Shown: positions 17,096 through 24,484 of the stretch, piece after piece
Numbering within the stretch: position 1 is the first letter of the stretch
Layout: each line of letters starts with the position of its first letter
Source of the DNA: an uncultured Clostridia bacterium
Lineage (GTDB): Bacteria > Bacillota > Clostridia > UBA1212 > UBA1255
Direction of reading: 5' to 3'
Assembly (NCBI GenBank): GCA_904420095.1
Contig: CAJFUB010000015.1
Span: 1-52,539 of the forward strand
DNA: 52,539 nucleotides
Program-made: the position numbers and the translations under genes
The notes under the pieces: model-generated
What the model was told of the DNA's origin: nothing
The model's input: the letters and a program-made list of their open reading frames with translations, nothing else
Database searches by the model: none

Positions 17096-17713
17096 ATGAA
17101 AAATCCATGGGAAGAAATTCCATTATCAGATTACGAAAATCATATGAAACTTAATTCTGTTATGCAGCTGCAGGCTATGAATGAAATGATGAAAGAGCAA
17201 TTAGACGCTTATTCTATCTCCAGTGTAGCAATATTAGGGATTGCAGGCGGTAATGGGCTGGAACACATACAAAAGTCAAAGTTTAAAAAAGTATATGGCA
17301 TAGATGTAAACGCTGACTATTTAAAAGAAGTTGTTCGCAGATACCCGGATTTAAACGGGATTTTAGAATGTAAATGTATTAATTTGTTAGACAGTGCCGG
17401 TAAACTCCCGAAAGCGGATATGGTTATCGCAAATTTATTAATTGAGTATATTGGATATAAATGCTTCCAGAAAGTTGTTAAGCAGGTCAATCCAAAGTAT
17501 GTTTCATGTATTATCCAGATCAATACAGCGGAGAACTGGGTATCAAACTCACCATATCTTCATGTGTTTGACTGTCTAGAACAGGTGCATCATCAGATGG
17601 ATGCACACGCATTAGAAAATGCAATGCTTGAAATTGGTTATCATGGAATCAAAACTTTAGAAAATATATTACCTAACGGGAAGAAATTTGTACAAATTGA
17701 TTTTGAAAGATAA
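17096..17713 (+). CDS. Class I SAM-dependent methyltransferase
   Basis: The 205-residue protein has a class I methyltransferase core: motif I AILGIAGGNGLEHI, the acidic end of strand 2 in YGIDVNADYLKEV, and MVIANLLIEYIGY at motif IV. It should methylate a small molecule or protein with S-adenosylmethionine. ATG at 17096 behind GAGG is preferred to a longer frame from 17030. The gene is visibly more AT-rich than its neighbours and lies between the terminator at 16938 and the TetR operators, so it is a likely separate acquisition. Confidence 0.8.
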   Translation: MKNPWEEIPLSDYENHMKLNSVMQLQAMNEMMKEQLDAYSISSVAILGIAGGNGLEHIQKSKFKKVYGIDVNADYLKEVVRRYPDLNGILECKCINLLDSAGKLPKADMVIANLLIEYIGYKCFQKVVKQVNPKYVSCIIQINTAENWVSNSPYLHVFDCLEQVHHQMDAHALENAMLEIGYHGIKTLENILPNGKKFVQIDFER

Positions 17714-17879
17714 ATCTCAGTTTGTAGGTAAGCGTAGCAGCTGCGCTCTCAAAGAGAACTATTTTTCTATGAGGAAAGCGAGCTTCTGATGACATTTAAG
17801 GCGCTGTTTCCTACAATGACGCGCCGGACGTTCTTATGGAACCGAAAGGAAAAGGCAGGAAGATTTTTCAGGCAGAATA

Positions 17880-17908
17880 TTGACACTATGTCAAAACAGT
17901 GCTATATT
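17880..17908 (+). promoter_or_regulatory. TetR operator 1 over the -35 of a promoter for the flavin reductase
   Basis: TTGACACTATGTCAA (17880-17894) is a palindrome with a three-base centre. Its TTGACA also serves as the -35 box, followed at 17 bases by TATATT (17903-17908). A bound repressor would cover the polymerase site. Confidence 0.72.
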
Positions 17909-17915
17909 ATATATG

Positions 17916-17930
17916 TTGACACGATGTCAA
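17916..17930 (+). promoter_or_regulatory. TetR operator 2
   Basis: TTGACACGATGTCAA, the same palindrome, 36 bp after operator 1. No clear -10 box follows at 17 bases. Confidence 0.68.
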
Positions 17931-17973
17931 AATCAAAAGGCGGCTATGTGGCCGCAAAAATTTTGACTTACGT

Positions 17974-17988
17974 TTGACACAGTGTCAA
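17974..17988 (+). promoter_or_regulatory. TetR operator 3
   Basis: TTGACACAGTGTCAA, flanked by extra T and A that extend the dyad, 57 bp ahead of the flavin reductase start. Confidence 0.7.
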
Positions 17989-18044
17989 AACAAAAAGCGA
18001 GCTATTTATCACGCATGTTTAGTAAAGAAAGGAAGGTAACTTTT

Positions 18045-18596
18045 ATGAAGAAAAACATTGGTTCCGCTCTGGCGTTATATCCTACGCCCACTGTTGTGGT
18101 AGGCGCAATGAACGGCGAAAAGCCCGCCTGGACGTTGGTTGCGCATGTGGGCATTATCGGTCACGACAGAATTTTGATCAGTTTAGCCTCCGCGCACTAT
18201 ATCAACCAGTTTATTAATGAGAAAAAAAAGCTGTCTGTCAACATTGTGGACGAGGGAATGCTCCCGGAAGCCGACTTCGTAGGTTCGGTCAGCGGCGCAA
18301 GGGTGGACAAATCGGAAGTGTTTGCGTATGAGCTGGGCGAGGCCGGTACGCCGATCATTTGCAAGGCTCCGCTGACTATGGAGTGCTCTGTGGTGGATGT
18401 CTACAATACTCCGGGCTTTGAGAGCTTTATCTGCTCCATTGACAATACCTATGTGGAAGAGGAACATCTGAATGAGACCGGCAAGGTGAACTACCGCACC
18501 CTCAGGCCGGTATTGTTTGAGTTTCCTACCTATGAATACCTGAAAACCGGCGATATCATTGGAAAATGCCTTTCTTTCAAACAGGAAAAACGATGA
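18045..18596 (+). CDS. Flavin reductase-like (FMN-binding split-barrel) protein
   Basis: The 183-residue protein resembles the flavin reductase-like split-barrel family: an early PTPTVVVGAM strand, a substrate loop near TLVAHVGIIGHDRILISLA, and KKLSVNIVDEGM. Such proteins bind FMN and act as flavin reductases or NADH oxidases. The start at 18045 follows AGGAAGG at eight bases; an upstream start at 17982 would lie inside an operator. Three TetR operators precede it, so it is probably induced by the TetR ligand, together with the aldo/keto reductase, TetR and FMN reductase downstream. Confidence 0.85.
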   Translation: MKKNIGSALALYPTPTVVVGAMNGEKPAWTLVAHVGIIGHDRILISLASAHYINQFINEKKKLSVNIVDEGMLPEADFVGSVSGARVDKSEVFAYELGEAGTPIICKAPLTMECSVVDVYNTPGFESFICSIDNTYVEEEHLNETGKVNYRTLRPVLFEFPTYEYLKTGDIIGKCLSFKQEKR

Positions 18597-18714
18597 TTCC
18601 CTTCGCTGCCTCCGGCAGCAGCGGGATTCAGAAAGCGAGAAAGAGCTTGAGGGCGCATTGCCCGACCGCAGCATGGAGACCGGGCAAGCTGCTCGATCAT
18701 ACAGGTGTGGTCTC

Positions 18715-18743
18715 TTGGACCAAAACTGTAATCAACAAATAAT
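18715..18743 (+). promoter_or_regulatory. Candidate promoter of the aldo/keto reductase
   Basis: TTGGAC, 17 bases, AATAAT, 24 bp ahead of the start at 18767. An imperfect GC-rich hairpin lies between this promoter and the flavin reductase stop (18594-18628). Confidence 0.45.
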
Positions 18744-18766
18744 TATGAGAAAGTGAGGAAGCAATC

Positions 18767-19702
18767 ATGAGTGAAACAAAGCTGCCCCGGATTGCCTTGG
18801 GCGCTTGGGCATGGGGAAACGATGGTACATTTGGCGACCATTATACTGCTGACAGCCTACGGGACGTCTATGAAACTGCTATGGCAAATGGACTGAACCT
18901 GTGGGATACTGCAACTGTATACGGTATGGGCACTTCGGAACGAATCCTGGGAGAACTGATTCGTAATACCAAGCGGGAAGATGTGATTCTCTCTACTAAA
19001 TTCACACCGCAGATCGAGGATGGCACTCATCAGGCAATGGAACATATGCTGGAGGCCAGCTTGGACAGCTTGCACACCGACTACATTGACATTTACTGGA
19101 TTCATAATCCCATGAATGTGGAAAAATATACTCCGATGCTGATCCCTCTGGCGAAAAGCGGTAAGCTTCGCAGCATTGGCGTGTCTAACCATAATCTGGC
19201 CGAAATCAAACGAGCTGCCGAAATTTTAGGCGAAGCGGGCTTGAAAATCTCTGCCGTGCAGAACCATTTCAGCTTACTGAACCGTTCATCTGAGACCAGC
19301 GGCATTCTGGATTACTGTAAAGAGAACGGTATCACCTTCTACGCCTATATGGTTCTGGAGCAGGGGGTTCTTTCCGGAAAGTACGATTCTGCTCACCCCT
19401 TCCCTGCGGTCAGCGACCGCGCGAACGCCTATAACCCGATCCTGCCGAGGCTGGATGCTTTGCTGAACAAGCTGCGCGAGACAGGCGTGTCCCACAGCGC
19501 CAGCGTTGCCCAGATCGCTACTGCATGGGCCATTGCAAAAGGTACGCTCCCGATTATCGGTGTAACCAAGGCAGCACAGGTCGAAGAAGCGGCAAGGGCC
19601 GCCGCTATCTCTCTGACGGAACAGGAAGCTTGGGAACTGGAAGCCCTTGCGGATATGGCAAACGTCTCCACCATCCGCGGTTGGGAAAAGGAAATGAAGT
19701 AA
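18767..19702 (+). CDS. Aldo/keto reductase
   Basis: The 311-residue protein has the aldo/keto reductase catalytic tetrad: aspartate and tyrosine in LWDTATVYGMGTSE, lysine in VILSTKF, histidine in DIYWIHNP. The C-terminal part (GTLPIIGVTKAAQVEEAAR) is the NADPH-binding loop. It should reduce aldehydes or ketones. GTGAGGAAG precedes the ATG. It stands between the TetR-operator region and the TetR gene, so it may be part of a small carbonyl/quinone stress regulon. Confidence 0.92.
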   Translation: MSETKLPRIALGAWAWGNDGTFGDHYTADSLRDVYETAMANGLNLWDTATVYGMGTSERILGELIRNTKREDVILSTKFTPQIEDGTHQAMEHMLEASLDSLHTDYIDIYWIHNPMNVEKYTPMLIPLAKSGKLRSIGVSNHNLAEIKRAAEILGEAGLKISAVQNHFSLLNRSSETSGILDYCKENGITFYAYMVLEQGVLSGKYDSAHPFPAVSDRANAYNPILPRLDALLNKLRETGVSHSASVAQIATAWAIAKGTLPIIGVTKAAQVEEAARAAAISLTEQEAWELEALADMANVSTIRGWEKEMK

Positions 19703-19739
19703 AATAAGCAACGGTGAGAGGCGGCAGAAGTGTTCTTGT

Positions 19740-19768
19740 TTGACACAATGTCAAGAAGTAGGTATAAT
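19740..19768 (+). promoter_or_regulatory. TetR operator 4 and promoter of the TetR gene
   Basis: TTGACACAATGTCAA (19740-19754) again supplies a TTGACA -35 box, with a perfect TATAAT at 19763-19768, spacing 17. This points to autorepression. Confidence 0.75.
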
Positions 19769-19838
19769 GGGCTGCATTGGATTGCAACTGTGCTATATGA
19801 CCGCTTCTGGTATAGTATTGTGAAAGGAAGTACCTGTT

Positions 19839-20468
19839 ATGCCAAAAGGCTCAGAAGAATTAACCCAAGCCAGGAAAGATGAAATCATTAACGCCTGTGC
19901 AGAACTTTATGAGACCATGAATTTTAAGGATGTGACACTCAAGGACATCGGGACTAAAACATCCTTTACCCGCACACTGATCTATTATTATTTTCATACG
20001 AAAGAGGAAATTTTCCTTGCCCTGCTTCAGAGGGAGTACGAGGCATGGATCGTGGATCTGACCGCGATGCAAAAATGCCACCAGAAGATGACCGTTGATC
20101 AGTTCGCGGAGGAACTGGCGCATTCGCTGGAGCGTCGCAGCCGACTGCTGAAGCTCATGTCCATGAATCACTACGACATGGAGGCCAACAGCCGGATGGA
20201 AAATCTGGTGGCTTTCAAAACCGCATATGGGAACTCCATGCGAGCCATAACCTGCTGTCTGGAAAAGTTTTTCCCTCAGATGACAGTGAGCGACATACAG
20301 GGATTTATCTTCGCCTTTTTTCCGTTCATGTTTGGGATATACCCTTATACCGTAGTAACAGAAAAGCAAAGAGAAGCCATAGAGAAGTCGCATACCAATT
20401 ACGTCTTTCTGTCTATCTGCGAAATCACAAAGTCCATGGTGGTAAAACTTCTCCAGGGATTTGAATAA
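19839..20468 (+). CDS. TetR-family repressor
   Basis: The 209-residue protein has a TetR N-terminal helix-turn-helix (VTLKDIGTKTSFTRTLIYYYFHTKEEIF, residues 28-55) and a helical ligand domain. GAAAGGAAG precedes the ATG. Four identical-type palindromes lie ahead of this gene and the flavin reductase, two of them on the -35 box of good promoters. It therefore probably represses itself and the flavin reductase, and perhaps the genes between. The ligand is unknown; quinones or aldehydes would fit the reductases nearby. Confidence 0.92.
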   Translation: MPKGSEELTQARKDEIINACAELYETMNFKDVTLKDIGTKTSFTRTLIYYYFHTKEEIFLALLQREYEAWIVDLTAMQKCHQKMTVDQFAEELAHSLERRSRLLKLMSMNHYDMEANSRMENLVAFKTAYGNSMRAITCCLEKFFPQMTVSDIQGFIFAFFPFMFGIYPYTVVTEKQREAIEKSHTNYVFLSICEITKSMVVKLLQGFE

Positions 20469-20486
20469 AGTTTACGGAGGTGCAAG

Positions 20487-21026
20487 ATGAAAATCGTCAT
20501 ATTAGAGGGAAGCCCCAACCGAAATGGCTCTACGCATTTGCTTGTGGAATCCTTCGCGAATGGCGCAAAAGAGACCGGTCACAGCGTTCAGACCGTCGAT
20601 GCAGCACACGCAAGGATACTCCCCTGCACCGGCTGTATCCATTGCGGTTATGAAGGTCCCTGTGTCCAAAGGGATGAGATGGAGATGATTCGCCCCATGA
20701 TTTTAGAGGCGGAGATGCTGGTTTTTGCTACGCCGCTCTACTACTATGGAATGTCGGCACAGCTGAAGACCTTAATCGATCGTTTCTGCTCTTTTAACGG
20801 CAGCATCCAAAGAAAGCGTATGCGCTCTGCTTTGCTCGCCGTGGCATGGAATAGCGATGACTGGACGTTTGAGTCACTGGAAGCCCACTACCATACGTTG
20901 GTACGCTATCTCAATTTTCGCGACCAGGGGATGATTTTGGGAAAAGGCTGTGGAACTCCATCTATGACACGGCATTCCGACTATCCTGTAATGGCGTATC
21001 AGTTGGGAAAGGGCCTAAAAGAATAA
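20487..21026 (+). CDS. NADPH-dependent FMN reductase (flavodoxin-like), second copy
   Basis: The 179-residue protein shows the same plan as the reductase at 15164: GSPNRNGSTHLLV at the N-terminus, cysteines C47, C50, C53 and C59 (CTGCIHCGYEGPC), and ATPLYYYGMSAQLK at the flavin. ACGGAGG lies six bases before the ATG. It follows TetR by 18 bp and is probably in the same transcript, ending at the terminator at 21163. Confidence 0.92.
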   Translation: MKIVILEGSPNRNGSTHLLVESFANGAKETGHSVQTVDAAHARILPCTGCIHCGYEGPCVQRDEMEMIRPMILEAEMLVFATPLYYYGMSAQLKTLIDRFCSFNGSIQRKRMRSALLAVAWNSDDWTFESLEAHYHTLVRYLNFRDQGMILGKGCGTPSMTRHSDYPVMAYQLGKGLKE

Positions 21027-21162
21027 ACTGAAAACTGTTAATAATCATAGTACATTTGGGATCAGCCCCGTCTGCCGCATAGCCCTGAATCGCGGCTTGA
21101 TCGTGTGTCATAGCGCGGCAGAAACGGTTTCGGCGATTTGCCTCTAATACCCTGTGCCAAGG

Positions 21163-21206
21163 GTCCCGCAAAGCCTTGATTTACAAGGCCTTGCGGGACT
21201 TTTTTG
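21163..21206 (+). terminator. Strong terminator after the TetR/FMN reductase unit
   Basis: GTCCCGCAAAGCCTTG (21163-21178) pairs with 21184-21199 with one mismatch, followed by six T. Confidence 0.85.
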
Positions 21207-21404
21207 TCTTTCTTGCCGTGTGCGGGTTTCCCCATTATTCTCCTGGAAAATCCCTTTTTATCCTCGAAACTGTTGTAAAAATATTCCGGGAGCAGTCTTG
21301 CCGGTTTTCGCAGAAACAAACATACTACTTTGGGAAAGAAAAGAAGTATGTATATGAACGCACGACGAGCAAACGGAGACGGCGCGGCCGCCCAGAGAAA
21401 AGAC

Positions 21405-21570
21405 GGGATCTGCTACAGAACTATCCACGCCCTGCGGCACACCTTCGCCAGCCAACTATTTACCAGAAAGGTGGGACATCAGAACGGTTTTCCAAGCTGC
21501 TGAGTCATTCGCACGTATCGGTTCCATACAACCTCTATATTCATCTTATGCAAGAGGAACTGCCGGGCTA
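21405..21570 (+). pseudogene. C-terminal relic of an ICE-type tyrosine integrase
   Basis: One frame reads TIHALRHTFASQLFTRK, the HxLRH box of tyrosine integrases. A shifted frame continues SKLLSHSHVSVPYNLYIHLM, the LLGH and catalytic tyrosine box. The bases between them fit an original RKGVDIRTVSKLL if two small indels are assumed, so the piece is broken by at least two frameshifts. It is the half missing from the integrase fragment at 2-745 and of the same type. No other gene is seen between 21207 and 21670. Confidence 0.8.
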
Positions 21571-21670
21571 GTATCGTGGACACAAAATATAAAATCTTTC
21601 ATCTTAAACATTACTTAAAGCTATGTAATAGTTGTATTCCCGGTTTACAAAAATATTTTAAAATAAAGTC

Positions 21671-21701
21671 TTGACTTTCCACTCAACTGGAATGATACAG
21701 T
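21671..21701 (+). promoter_or_regulatory. MerR-type promoter with 19-bp spacer
   Basis: TTGACT (21671-21676) and TACAGT (21696-21701) are 19 bases apart, the over-long spacing typical of MerR-activated promoters. The spacer holds the dyad TTCCA-N6-TGGAA (21677-21692). Confidence 0.7.
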
Positions 21702-21762
21702 AAACCTGCAAAGACAAAAAGCATTGCTTGTTTTATAAAATTTAATGAAAGGGCGTTGCTGT

Positions 21763-23313
21763 ATGTATAAAATCGGGGAACTCTCAAGGTTATGCCATCT
21801 GCCGGTAAAAACGCTGCGCTATTACGATAGCGAAGGATTGCTGGTCCCAGACGAGATAGATAAATTTACCGGATATCGTTATTATTCGGCGGCCAGAATT
21901 GCGGACTGTAATCGTATCATTGCGCTCAAAGAGCTTGGATTTTCTCTTAATGAAATTAAACAGCATTTACAGGCAGACAGTTCAGATGACCTTCTTGCGT
22001 TGATAGACGCAAAACGCACAGAACTTGAGAAAGCATTATCACGCATCGAATTTCAGCTAAAACAGCTTGCATATATCCGAAATGTCATTACAGAAGGAGA
22101 AAATAGTATGTTCGACTTAGTAATCAGAAATTCAGATGTAATCCGAGTGGCATATACACGAAGCATTTTTCATACCAAAACGGATGCATGCATTGCCGCA
22201 CAATCCATCAAATCGGCACTTCCAAACAATGTGATCGGACAACAAATAGTGATTATAAACTATGAAACCGAATACCACGAGCAAGACTTTGATCTTGGCG
22301 TTTGTGTGGAGATTAGAGAAAAACTTCCGCAAGGCAGTACCTATTGTGAAAAAACAATTTCATTTTTGGATGAAACCGCTTCCATTGTGTGTAATAAAAA
22401 CCAACTAAAAGAAGCATATGATTTTATGGTACGCCAGCTTGATGAGCAAGCATGTCAAATTGTAGGCGCATTTTACGAAATCTATTATGATGACAAAACG
22501 GTGGAACTGAAAGTTCCCATACGTCGGTTGTCAAAAAAATCCACATTTGTCAATGACAATCCTGTCTTAGCGTTTGAAAATGACACAAAAGCATTAGGAA
22601 AATGGGAATTTATCGATAAAATTCCTAGTATCGAACAGTTTTATTTGAAAAAGCCAAAATATAGTGATTCTAATAATTTTTGGCTGAAAGAATTATATTT
22701 CTTGCCTGGCGGTCAAGGGTATTGGATTGTCGACGGTTGGACAAAAGGGCGTATCATGATGTCGTTTGGGTATCCAAAATACACCTGCTGCAATTCTTAT
22801 TCTATTCATCATCAAAATGGCAAAACTTTAATGTTTGTTGAAATGAAAGATGATTTTTATTCCATTTCCCGAGGCGGGAAACCAGAAATTTATGTATTTG
22901 AAAAGATACTCGATAAGGAATACTCCAAGGAAGAAATTCGTATTTATGACAATACCGATATACCTTTCACTCCAGATGCGTTTGTTATAGGGACATGGAT
23001 TGTTACGGATTTCGTAGATTCCCCGGATTGCTTTGCAAAAAATAAGCAAAATTTTCCCCAAGAAGCTCTATTCTTTGAATCGGTCACGTTTCACGATAAT
23101 GGTAAGGCCATTGTGCAATGCAAAGAAAGATCAGCTTTTACTGTAAAATGGACAAACGGTTATCTGCTTGATCAGAAAAACGCGATAGCAGAATCCTATG
23201 TTACGCGTAAAATCGACGGGACGGAATACCTCTTTGTTGAGTGGAAATCGGGAGACTATCTATTTGGCGGAAGGAACCCGCAGTGGTACGTATTTATGAG
23301 AAATTTGTCATGA
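21763..23313 (+). CDS. MerR-family regulator with effector domain and two tandem C-terminal barrels
   Basis: The 516-residue protein begins with a MerR helix-turn-helix (YKIGELSRLCHLPVKTLRYY, residues 2-21) and its dimer helix to about residue 105. A GyrI-like effector-binding domain follows to about 260. The last 250 residues contain two repeats of one domain: GKWEFIDK ... LFVEMKDDFYS ... YVFEK and GTWIVTDF ... LFVEWKSGDYL ... YVFMR. This makes it about twice the usual MerR length. The start at 21763 follows AAAGGG. A MerR promoter precedes it, suggesting self-control. No transporter or enzyme target lies next to it in the same direction, so its regulon is unknown. Confidence 0.87.
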   Translation: MYKIGELSRLCHLPVKTLRYYDSEGLLVPDEIDKFTGYRYYSAARIADCNRIIALKELGFSLNEIKQHLQADSSDDLLALIDAKRTELEKALSRIEFQLKQLAYIRNVITEGENSMFDLVIRNSDVIRVAYTRSIFHTKTDACIAAQSIKSALPNNVIGQQIVIINYETEYHEQDFDLGVCVEIREKLPQGSTYCEKTISFLDETASIVCNKNQLKEAYDFMVRQLDEQACQIVGAFYEIYYDDKTVELKVPIRRLSKKSTFVNDNPVLAFENDTKALGKWEFIDKIPSIEQFYLKKPKYSDSNNFWLKELYFLPGGQGYWIVDGWTKGRIMMSFGYPKYTCCNSYSIHHQNGKTLMFVEMKDDFYSISRGGKPEIYVFEKILDKEYSKEEIRIYDNTDIPFTPDAFVIGTWIVTDFVDSPDCFAKNKQNFPQEALFFESVTFHDNGKAIVQCKERSAFTVKWTNGYLLDQKNAIAESYVTRKIDGTEYLFVEWKSGDYLFGGRNPQWYVFMRNLS

Positions 23314-23540
23314 TAGCATCACAGAACGATTGTATCCCATATCAGCTAAAAGGAGCGCTGAACGCAGAAAAATGACATGCTTAATTTTTGTAAAAAGCTT
23401 TGGCGCCAACGAATTGCTTCATCAGGAAAACTATGGTATATTGAAGGAAAACGACACAGAACGAAAAATGACCGAATCTGTTGTTGTAGCAGTGGTTGCA
23501 GCAGACGGTTTCCCTGCGTCCTGCCTAGCGGAAAATCCCG

Positions 23541-23604
23541 GGGAACCGCATGAAATCACGATTTTCTTGGCTTTGCTTCATTAATAAGCCTGTGCAACGG
23601 GCCT
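23541..23604. repeat. Right copy of the 64-bp direct repeat
   Basis: Matches 4261-4324 without gaps over about 53 of 64 bases and in the same direction, exactly 19,280 bp away. Chromosome-like genes begin 70 bp later. The stretch 23314-23673 otherwise contains only an 84-codon frame without ribosome site or recognisable motif, and a GC-rich imperfect hairpin at about 23589-23633. Confidence 0.65.
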
Positions 23605-23673
23605 TTCAAAGGCCGCGCATCGCCTGTTGCAATGGATTTGTTTATTGAATGTGGTGTCTGAAAGGAGTTTTGT

Positions 23674-24474
23674 ATGAAAATCTATATCAGCAGCGATATC
23701 GAGGGAACGTGCGGGATTTGCTCCTGGGAGGAAACGGAGCACGGCTCTGCGACCGCCGACTATTTTAGAAAACAAATGTCACGCGAGGCGGCGGCGTGCG
23801 CGCAGGGCGCGCTGGATGCAGGCGCGGAAGAAGTCTTCGTTCGGGACGCGCACAGCTCGGCCAAAAACATCGATCCGTCCATGCTCCCCCGGCGCACGAA
23901 GCTGATGCGGGGCTGGCCCGGCGATCCGTTCTGCATGATGAGCGGATTGGACCGAACATTTGACGCCGCAGCGTTTACCGGATATCACGCATGGGCCTCC
24001 TGCAGCGGGAACCCCCTCTCCCACACAATGACGCTGGAGATGGAATCGGTGAAAATCAACGGCGCATATGCGAGTGAATTTACAATCAATGCCTATATCG
24101 CCGGCTATGTCGGCATTCCGGTCATATTTCTTTCCGGCGACCGCGCATTATGCGATTCCGCCGCGGAAATCTGCCCCGGCATTTCCACGGTCGCCGTAAA
24201 CGAAGGCATCGGGAACGCCTCTGTTTCCATCCATCCCGACGAAGCGGCAGAGCGGATCCGCAGTACGGTCCGGGAGGCGCTGCGCGGCGATTATAAAAAC
24301 GATTGCCGCGTCCGGATGCCGGAGCATTTCGAAGTCGAGCTGAACTATAAGAACCATTTTACCGCGTATAAATACAGCTTTTATCCCGGAGCGGTCCTTG
24401 AAGGAAGCCGGACGGTCCGCTTTCGGAGCAATGACTACGGCGAAATCCTTCGCTTTTTTCATTTCTGTCTCTGA
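23674..24474 (+). CDS. M55-family D-aminopeptidase (DppA-like)
   Basis: The 266-residue protein starts KIYISSDIEGTCGI, with the D-x-E metal ligands of M55 peptidases. RDAHSSAKN, FTGYHAWAS and SHTMT contain the further histidines. These zinc enzymes form ring-shaped decamers and release D-amino acids from short peptides, often from cell-wall turnover. AAAGGAG lies nine bases before the ATG. It converges with the asparagine synthase gene, ten bases apart. It is the first backbone-like gene after the right repeat. Confidence 0.9.
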   Translation: MKIYISSDIEGTCGICSWEETEHGSATADYFRKQMSREAAACAQGALDAGAEEVFVRDAHSSAKNIDPSMLPRRTKLMRGWPGDPFCMMSGLDRTFDAAAFTGYHAWASCSGNPLSHTMTLEMESVKINGAYASEFTINAYIAGYVGIPVIFLSGDRALCDSAAEICPGISTVAVNEGIGNASVSIHPDEAAERIRSTVREALRGDYKNDCRVRMPEHFEVELNYKNHFTAYKYSFYPGAVLEGSRTVRFRSNDYGEILRFFHFCL

Positions 24475-24484
24475 GCGGGACGAT

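Noticed and set aside
17789..17977. 62-codon frame covering two TetR operators
   Set aside because: No ribosome site, no familiar sequence, and the palindromes explain the region better.
23330..23584. 84-codon frame before the right 64-bp repeat
   Set aside because: Contains the repeat as its end, lacks a convincing start and matches no family I know.
4261..23604. Naming the 64-bp repeats attL and attR
   Set aside because: About 11 mismatches, no intact integrase between them, and no empty site available for comparison.
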